Shown piece by piece: positions 12,501 to 22,938 of a DNA stretch of 64,000 bases (within the stretch, counting starts at the first letter, position 1; each line of letters opens with the position of its first letter). The stretch covers positions 94,644,549-94,708,548 of the forward strand of contig CM053274.1 of NCBI GenBank assembly GCA_028583415.1, in the 5' to 3' direction. A model generated the notes under the pieces. It had not been told where the DNA came from, did not search any database, and worked only from the letters and a program-made list of their open reading frames with translations. A program made the translations under genes and the position numbers. The stretch is from Protea cynaroides. Its lineage: Eukaryota; Streptophyta; Magnoliopsida; Proteales; Proteaceae.

Positions 12501-15309
12501 CCCACACACACACGAACACACACACACACAAACACACACACATGAGTGCATGCACAGGGAACTTTAGATAAAATTCCGACTCCAAACATTTTAAACTAAA
12601 GGACCACAAAAAGATCATACGATCACTTGAGTTATGTAGTCATATGCCTATATAATTAAATAAAAGAGATGTAAGACCATTATTATCATATACTATTAAA
12701 CTATTAAATTAATAACCAATTAAAAGAGATACCACTGTTCCCTTTCCTCAAGGAATGTGTAACAAAGTAAACAAATAGAAGAAAGAATGGAGAGAGAGAG
12801 AGAGTGCATGTGTGTGATCTCTCCTCCTACTGCTATATTTATAGTAATAGAATAGAAACTAAAAAAGGTCAGCTACCCATAGTGTAACTGACTCAATTAC
12901 ATAAGGAAAGGACTTAAATAAAAAAAGAAAATACTAAACAGAACCACTACTAGTGACAACTCAAGTGTGATACTAAACAACACCAAGACTAAGAATCTCA
13001 ACAGAATGGAACATTGCAACATACTTTGATATAAGGCCCCAATAACAAAGCTAACTTACCATGGTTTGGCTCCTCACAGATTTAGATATGGTTCTGTAGA
13101 AATCGACCCAAACACGATGCAGAAAAAGTAAAACAAAATCAAGAGACAATCACAACACAAAGATTTTACGTGGTTCAATAGGGGTTTCTTGCCTACATCC
13201 GTAGTGAGATAGAATCCTATACAAAGGTAATAAACTGATATACCTATATAGCCCTTAAAAAAATTCCTCAGGAGCTCCCGTCCCTGAACCCTGTATGGAC
13301 CCCCCCCCCAATTTAAGGCCTCAAGCCCTACAGGCTCTTCGGGCTTTTAACTGCACTTCGGAGTTAGCACACACACCCATGCAACAGAATACAAGACATC
13401 CAATTCCCAACAATTCATCACTAATCAACAAATGACGACATCATCGCGCAAACAGGTAATTAGTGTTTAGTAGTTTTGTGAGAGAATGTGGTTTGAAGCC
13501 TAGGTAGGTGGCATCAAACACACAGAAATATTCACATCAAGAATGTTATGATTTGAACAAAAAGACTCACGGGCGAATCACATATTTTGTTTTTCCTTCA
13601 TCATTTTGTCCTTGCGGGGCTCTGCAATAACAAGAAAGTATTACATATGATTGGTCAATTCAAGAGATTTTCATCATATAGGCCAACTTTTTCTATAAAA
13701 GGAACCATTTAAATGGACTAAAGTCATTGTGAAAGCTCCTCCCATTAAAAGACCAAAATGGTAAATATGCCATGTGGAGTACCTTGTTATAAGGCATGAA
13801 GCAATATCCAGGCCCAACTTAGCAGAAGGATCAAATGAAAACCTGCAATGTGAAAGATAATCACGCTCAACAATGCTGTTTCAAAAATTCCATTAAAGTT
13901 CAGATGATTAGGAATTTAGGATGAAGGAACTACAGAAGTTAAAGTCAAAGATGTTAGGCTTCGGAACAACTGATACACAATAATCAATAGGACCTGTGAC
14001 CATTTAAGGGAATTCATGGCAAGGAAGCAGAAATCGAATGGATAATTGGACGAACAAGATCAAATCAGTCAGAATAAAGAACATGATCCATACACTATTC
14101 AACAGAACTCCAAAAACTTCACATTACAAGCGGAGATCCACAGAACCTCTAAAATTACATTTTTCTTTTCAGACATTTTTCAGGATTTTTGGCAAAAATA
14201 CCACATAAAATTAAATACTAATTCAAACACACAACTCTTGATTCAACGTTCATCTAAAATGAGGAGCTATTACAAGATCTTACAAACCAGACTGGAGCAG
14301 GTTGACTGCCTCAATGCTTATGTCAATCCTATGGACTGATGGCAGCCAGAATTTCTTGTGCAGCTGTACCTCCCTAAGTTGCCCAAAGTTGTTTAAAAGT
14401 TTTCCTTAGGATCAGAAAGCACTTTCATACCAATGTTTTCCAAGTGAATGTGCTTAGGAAAAGAAGATTACAAGAGAGAAATGTGAGAGTGACATCTTAT
14501 AAGAGATATTTTAATTCATATGCAAATCACACATAAAGACCAAAACACTGCTGCAGAGGGACATAAAGATCCAGAACACAATGAAAAAAGTACCTTCTAA
14601 CTACATATAACAACACAATATTCCCTTTATTTATAGAAAATGGTAAATGAAGAGAATATTATTTTTCCCTATGGATTCCTCAGTAATACCCACAGTTTTT
14701 ACCTCAGTACATATTTCTCTGATAACCATTCCGACAACTAGTTTCTCTAACCAAACTAAATCAAAGTCCTGCTTAGAAAACCACAAGTACTGTAGCACCC
14801 TGTCTTAAGAGTTAGGAAACTTCCCAACCTCAGAGCTTACAAAAATGTCTGGAGTTCCAGACCTCCTTACTAAATGCACCACAGAAATAAATTGAAAATA
14901 CAAAAATCCCACAAAAGATTCATATTTCTACTCAAGAAGATATAAATACGAAGATGACAAAAAAACCAACCTCAAGACAATAATGGCTGAGACATCATTA
15001 TTTTATCCTCTTTCCAATCCCTATTTTCCTTATTTCTTGGAATCTTTTAGCTCCTTAATTTCTATTTCTTACTTTATATTACTTGGTTGTTATTGCATGG
15101 TTAGTTTGTCTTATGCCTCTTTTTCTCTTTCTTTATCTTTTTTACTTCCAAGGTGTTTTCAGTAGCAGTGTAGATAGGTCTATTGGTTTTTTTCCACTTT
15201 CTCAATGACCTCAACCAATTATTCTTAACTGGTAATGAGAACATTGAGAAGGGTGCCTAAATCTGCTTTGCATAACTAGAAACCTCTTGTTAGATATAGG
15301 AAATGGACC

Positions 15310-15381
<72 letters not shown>

Positions 15382-18300
15382 TCTAGTACTATCGACAAGA
15401 GGACAGCTGGCTTGTTGACTTAGGCAAACCAACATTAATAACTTGTGGAACAAGTTGGCTAAATGCCTTCTTCCTAATCTGATTATAATTCAAAGTCTTA
15501 CCCTTCTATTCTTCCTCTCCTATCCTATTATCTCTATCCTATCTCTATTTCATTATATGTAATTAGGAGACTAGGATTATTATTAGTCTAGGATTCATTA
15601 TTAGTCTAGGATTCATTATTAGTCTAGGATTCTTATTCATGTTGATATGGAATTCCTATTCCCATTGTAAATAGGACTCCTAATGTGGAGTCCACATACA
15701 GTTTTCTCTCTTTAATTCTATTTTGTTACATGGTATCAGAGAGGTTGATTTGATCTGCCGTTTGAGAGTTGTCTAAGTTCACCATTCTGTTGTGCAGCCA
15801 CCATAGCCACCCCTGCTGCCTATGATCGACATCTGTGCATGGTTTCCTCATACTCGTGAAACCACCAGCTGTCAATGCTACTGCAAGTTATACATATTAT
15901 TCTGCTACTGCTGATTCTACTTCTGCATCCTGGTTGATCTACTGTGAGTACCTATCGATCAGATCTGGTTTTCTATTGATCTGATATGTCCATCGATCTG
16001 ATCTGAAACTGATTGATCCACTTATTATGCTGCTGATCCATTCTGGTGATCTATTACACTGCTGGTCTTCTCTTGTTGCCGCAAGCTGCTATTGTGAGTT
16101 GCTGGTTTGTTAATACAGATCTGGTTCCTGATCGCCTCCTCCTATATATATTGTTGATCTACTACTGCCATCAACCTGATCTGCTGCAAGTATCTGATCT
16201 GTTCTATTAATTTTATGCTGATCTGATCTGATCCACTGTCTATACTACTATTCTGCTACTGGCGATCTGCTGCCTTCGATACTGATCTGACCTGATCTAC
16301 TGCTGCTAGCGTCCTGCACTGCTGATCTGCTGCTGAGTTGCTATTACTATTTCCTACTGCAAGCTACTGATCTGCTACTGATGTACTGCTGCTGCTCTGA
16401 CATACTTTTGATCTAATAAGAAGTTATCAGATCTGATCTATTCTACGTCTAATCTGCTGGTACTTCTACGCTGATCTGCTACTGTCAACATGCTTCTGAT
16501 CTGACCAGAAGTTATTATATTATCATGATGTGCTATTGATCTACTATCTGCTATTGCTACTGGTACTACTGCTACCTTATGATCTGTTGTTGCACTGTTG
16601 CTGTTCAACCTATTCAGATCTAATCTGATCTGCACCCTGGTTTCATAGTACTACAAGGATCCTATTTATTAGCTGTTGTCATTGAATCTATTACTACTAT
16701 ACTGCATCTGAATTAAGGAATCCTACCTCAACTAGAATTTCTTAATATTCCTAATCCCACCATTGGATGCCACGCTAGGGCTTCACCATATCTCTTTATC
16801 CGACCATTGGATGGTTTTGAAATCTAGTATAGTTTCGCACTTTGCTGCTGCTGTAAGCTACTCTCACTACTACTGGCTTCATTGTTCAAGTCTCCGCCGT
16901 AATTAGTCCACGTGGAATGTTCCACGTGAGGGGGAGAAGGTATATATATCTGCTCAAGTTCGTGGATCCTCATTGAAGAGAGCCTAGCCTACTACTACCT
17001 TGCTCATGATGGAGCTTGAATCTACTACTGCTTACTACATATTTGCTCGTGATGAAGCTTACTACCTCTTTGCTTATAATGGAGAGCTTACCTATTTGCT
17101 CATGATGGAGTCAACTACCGTATAATATGCTCGTGTTGGAGCCTATTACAGTTGCAAGTGATGCAACCTCTACTACAGTTACATGTAATGCAACCTCTAC
17201 TACTAGTTGCATGTGATGCAACCTCTATTACCAATTGCACGTGATGCAACCTCTACTACCAATTGCACGTGATGAATTTCCTACTATCAGTTGCACTAGA
17301 TGCAACCTCTACGCTCAGTTGCATGTGATGCAACCTCTACTATCAGTTCGTGTTTTCTTGTTTTGAATCCTACCACTACCTCTTTGCTAATGTTGGAATC
17401 TACTACCTCTTTGCTCGTAGAAGAGCCTATTACTACTACTACTACCAGTTGCATGAGATGCAACTCTGCACATGATGCTGAATTCTAGGGTCTCCAACAA
17501 CCTGTTTACTGCTACTACTACTACCTGCCTTACTTAGGAAGAACCTATGCTGATTAATGTTCGTGTGTTTTGATATTACTACTAGAAGTTCACACTATGC
17601 GCCTTGGCATCTCTGGCTATCTATTGAAGATCGGTGTTCTAGTTCATATATGAGCTGGACATGGGTAACTTATATGCTTCAACTTTCAAAGCAATCCATG
17701 AAGAGGTTCCCGCACTAAAGAAGTTGTAAACATAAATGGAAAAAAAAAACAACTATATACACATATATATATTGTTGTAACTGTAAGTTTATGTCTAGAT
17801 CCATTGTATGTTGGTAGGTTACTAGGTTAGTCAATCTTGGTAGGTATGGTGTAAGTCTTTGGTAGGTATGGTATAAGTCAATCTTGGTAGGCCTTATGTC
17901 ACCATAGTCATCGTACCTTAATTATGATGAGTGGTTAGGCATCATACCAATTTATTATGAGTGGTTGGTAGGTATCCTAATATTTATGTAAATGTAAATC
18001 TCTTTGCCTATAAATAGGGAAGGCCTCTATAATAGCTGACAATCCAAGTATTCCCTCATTATTATTTCAACATTGTATCAGAGTTAGGATCAGCATTGGG
18101 ATCCTAACCCTAATACTATTAGCCACGAAATCATAAGCACCGCTCACCACCACTGCCTCTTTCTTTCCTTCTTGATGTTAGCGGCCACCATCGCTCTAGT
18201 CTCTCCCCTACTCTCGGTTTAGCACCGCCTCCCACCGTGGCAAGTCTCTTTTCCCCTTTACCCTTGGTGGTAAATTTTTTTTATTCTCCCACTAAGGGCC

Positions 18301-21300
18301 TCTTACACCATGCAAATCTAGATCACGAACTAAATCATGATTTCTTGATGCTTTCTTTGGAAGTTGGCATGCCGAGTTGAAACTTCTGAATATTTTTCTA
18401 CATGTTATGCCTTTTTTGTGACTAGCATTGACCAGCAATCGTGTCTGAGATTTCATCAGCCTCAACTAGATAGGAAAGACTCCATTCTCGTAACTTTCCT
18501 TCATTCCCTACTTGCTCCATCAAGTTAGATGGGAGCATTATCTGATATGATCTCATTCGTGTTATCTTGCTATTGGTTCTTGTGGTTTTTCTAGCTACAT
18601 TACAAAGGAAACTCTTAAGCCTGCCACTGTTGGTCATTCTCAAGATAAATGGGTTATCTCCAACTATCTGGTCATGTCATATCTTATCAACTCCATGGAT
18701 CAATCTATTTCCCGAGGTTATCTTCTTCTCGAAACTGCCGCTCAAATCTGAAAGATCCACTCTGTAAGGTATGTGGCAAGAGTGGGATTTTTATGGTTCT
18801 TTTACTACTATCTATGATACGGATGCCACTGTCTTTAATAAACAATGGGAGGACAACCTCCGAGTATTTGATTTTCTTGCTAGCCTCAATATTAAGTTTG
18901 ATCAAATTCGAGCTCATGTCTTTAATCGTGATCCATTACCCTCACTTAAGCCGGTCTATGCTATCGTGTCTTCTACATTGCTATGGTCCTCCTTGTGACA
19001 CAGGAATGCTCAGCTCTCTATTATGGCTCGGGTTCCTCATTTCGTGGATGTCTGACTTGTAATGTTATTGAACGTTCTACCTCTAATAAGGTTCATGTGA
19101 AGTGTGATTTCTGTGGAAATGAATGACATACTCGAGAGGTGTTGGAAATTTCATGGCCGACCTTTTAATATTCGTGGTTGTGGACAGGGTTTTCCCGCCT
19201 TTGCCACGGCACACCATACTGCTGCTGCCGATATTCCTCAGGATCCTTCCATCTCTCAAGAGAAGTTACTGACTTTGCATCATCTAATGACCATGCTGGA
19301 ATCATCACCTTCCTCAGCGCCATTTGCAGCGTCCTCCACAATCCTGCCACTGCCTTCCGCTCCATCTCCTTTTACCCCTTTAGGTTTTTTTTTTAGTGGC
19401 CGTTCTGCCTCAGTAATAAACTCGGGTACCACCGACCATATGACGGGATTCTCCAATCTATTTACAGTTTTTCCCTTTATACGATAATAGTAAAGTGTTG
19501 CTGATGGTTTCCTTTCCATTGTTTCAGGCAAGAGCTCCATCCAGTGTACTCCTTCTTTATCCTTGTCCTCTGTCTTACATGTTTAGAAATTTTCTACTAA
19601 TCTTCTTTCTATTAGTAGTCTTACTCGCGATTGAACTGTAAAGTAATATTTTTTCCTATCCCTGTGTCATTCAGGAGTTGAATTCGGGTCATACAATTGG
19701 CAGTGGTAAAGTGGTTGGTGGTCTCTACTTGCTTGATAATTCTCCATCACCTTTTGGCGTTTCAGGCTTCTCACCCCGACTCCTCTACTGTTGCTTTATC
19801 TGAGTTACATCGGTGGCATTGTCTTTGGGTCACCATCCACTCAAAATTTTATTTATCTTGTTTCGATCTTTAATTAAGAAATGTAATCCCAATAAATTCT
19901 TTTCTGATGCTTGCTCCTTTACAAAGCAAACTAGAGTTGTTTACCTTATTTCTGATAATAAAAGTTTAGTTCCTTTTGGTTTAGTCAATTTCTGATATCT
20001 GGGCCCTACCCATTGTGTATCTACGTCTGATTACCGATGGCGTATCTCCTTTATTGACTACTTTAGTAGTACCACTTGGATCTACTTGATGCGACAAAAG
20101 AGTAATGTGGCCAATTGTTTTCAGTTTTTTCATAAGATGGTTCGGAACCAATTTAATGCTACGGTGAAGATTCTTCGAACCAAAAATGGCAAGGAGTACA
20201 TTGACGGGTCCTTCCAGTTGTATTTGTCTGATCATGGGATCATTCGTTGGATTAGTTGCGTCGATACTCCTGCTCAAAATGGTGTCTCTGAACAGAATCA
20301 TCACATCTTCGAAGTCACTATGACTGTTACTCCTCAATATTGGGGCGATGTAGTTCTTAAGGCAGCCTACCTTATCAATGGGCTACATTCTCGTGTCTTG
20401 GTCTCTCGCTGCCCTCTTGATGTGCTCATGGGCGCCTCTTTTTTTGAGGTTTTGCCTCAGGTTTTTGGTTGTGTAGTGATTACTCGCAACCATCATGTCC
20501 ATGGCAAGCTCAACCCCTGGGGCTTCGTTGTATCTTCCTTGGTTACTTTGCCACTCAGAAGGGTTACAAGTGCTATCATCCTTTGAATCAACGATTGTTG
20601 ATCACCATGGATGTTGCTTTCATGAGTTTGAAGCTTATTATCCGGCCCCTCTTCAAGGAGAGACTTTTACTCGGGATGTTCAGAAAAAATGCGCCTGTCA
20701 TTGCTCCGCTGGAGTCTCCTATAGTGGCTGAAATTGATGTTGAGGGTGTGACAAGTCAAGAACAGGTATCAACTCCGCCCATGGGTGTGACAAATCAGGA
20801 ACAAGTTGTAGTTTCATCCCAATCTCAAGGGGCGCTTTCTCAACCATCTCAACCACCTCTCAAAGTATTTGTTCAACATAAGCAAGTGGCAGATACCACC
20901 ACCACTGCACCTAGCCAGCCGTCCTCAATTCTAAATTCAAGTCTTCCAAATCCTTCCTCTGATAAGTCTCTTCCTCCTAGTGATCCTAGTCTTGACTTAC
21001 CTATTGCTATTTATAAGGGCATCACAACGTGTACTCAGCCTCTCATCTCTAATGTTGTTACGTATGATACTCTGTCTCCCTCCTTCAGTATTTTTGTTTT
21101 TTCGTTATCGTCTATTTCCACTCTAATCCCTGGCAGGATGCACTGGCAAGCACAAGGTGGAAAAAGGCAATTAATGAAAAGATGAGTGCACTTGCAAAGA
21201 CTAACACATGGATTTGGTGTCTCTCCTTCAAAGAAAGAAACTTGTAAGATGCAAATGGGTCTATGTTATTAAACAAAAGGATGATGGATCTGAGGACAAA

Positions 21301-22896
21301 TATATAAGTAAGGTTGGTTGCTAGAGGTTTTACTCAGCGATATGGGATCGACTATGAAGAAACATTTGCTTCAGCAGCAAAAATGAACACTGTCAGAGTA
21401 ATCATCTCATGTGTCATTAACCAAAGATGGGATCTTCAGCAACTTGATGTAAAAAATGCTTTCCTCCATAGGGAACTTGAAGAGTGGATCTATATGGACA
21501 TTCCTCCTGGATTTGCTTATAAAAAAAACTCAAGACAAAGTTTGCAAGTTGAAGCAAGTTTTTTATGGCCTAAACAGTCTCCAAGAGCATGGTTTAGTCA
21601 TTTCCATCGAGCTATGATATTGATTGGTTATAAACAAAGTAATGTTGATCATACTTTGTTTATCAAGAAGACCAATGAGCACATTACAGTTTTATCATCT
21701 ATGTAGATGATATTGTTATCACAGGCAGTAATGCTGATGAAATATCCAACCTAAAGACTTGGAGACAAAATTTGAGATCAAAGACTTTGGTAAGCTGAGA
21801 TATTTTCTTGGGATCAAAGTTGCTCGTTAAGCTCAAGGAATCCTCCTCTCACAATGGAAATACACTCTTGATCACTTATCAAAGACAAGAACGTTGGGTT
21901 GTAAACCAACAAATACTCCTCTAGAGCCTCATTCTCGTCTCAAGCACAAGGTTAGGGACTCAGTTGATAAAGGTAGGTACAAGCGGTTGGTTGGACAACT
22001 GATATGCTTGTCATACATCCGGCCTAACATCACCTTTGTTGTAAGTGTAATCAGTCAATATATACATGATCCTTATTCCTTTCACCTTAGATGTCACATA
22101 TAGGATTTTACAATATCTGAAATATGCTCCAAGAAAAGGTGTTATTTTCTCTCCTCATAATCACTTTTGTATTGCAGCCTTTATTAATGTCGATTGGGGC
22201 AGGTGTCACAATGACAGGAGATCTACTTCACGCTATTGCATGTTTGTTGAAGGCAACCTTGTCACTTGGATGATCAAGAAACAAGTTGTTGTTGCTTGGT
22301 CCAGTGCTAAAGCTGAGTTTCGAGTCATGGTCCATGGCATTTGCAAACTCCTTTGGCTTTGTAGTCTTCTTCAAGATTTGTGCATTCCAGTTGAATTGCC
22401 TATGCACTTATACTGTAATAATAAATCAGCAATCAGTATTACACATAATCCTGTTCAACAATATCACACTAAGCACATAGATATCGATCGTCACTTCATC
22501 AAGGAGAAGCTAAAACAAGGAATTGTATGTGTTCCCTTTGTTCTGTCTGATGCTCAATTAGTAGATGTATTTACTAAAGGGCTTAGTAGTAAGAACTTTA
22601 TTCCTATTATTAACAAGTTGGGCATCTTCGATATTTATGCGCCAACTTGAAGGGGAGTGTTGTAATTGTAAATTTATGTCTAGGTTCATTATATCTTGAC
22701 AGGTTAGTCAATCTTGGTAGGTGTGGTGTAAGTCTTTGGTAGGTGGTATAAGTCTCTATTAGGTATGGTATAAGTCAATCTTGGTAGACCTTATGTCACC
22801 ATAATCATCATACCTTATTTTGTGATGAGCGGTTAGTCATCACACCTATTTATGATGAGTGGTTGGTAGGTATCCCAATATTTATGTAAATGTAAA

Positions 22897-22938
<42 letters not shown>

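Noticed and set aside
13060..13440. Possible antisense LTR in reductase intron 5
   Set aside because: Only a general resemblance to LTR border words; no partner LTR, primer site or coding remnant.
14046..14339. 97-codon ORF in reductase intron 3
   Set aside because: AT-rich chance opening; no protein pattern.
15211..15453. Arg-Glu repeat ORF on the minus strand
   Set aside because: Translation of the CT microsatellite.
17151..17465. CRISPR-like regular repeats
   Set aside because: Nuclear plant DNA, irregular spacing, spacers nearly identical rather than unique, and no cas genes; treated as hairpin array in a retroelement.
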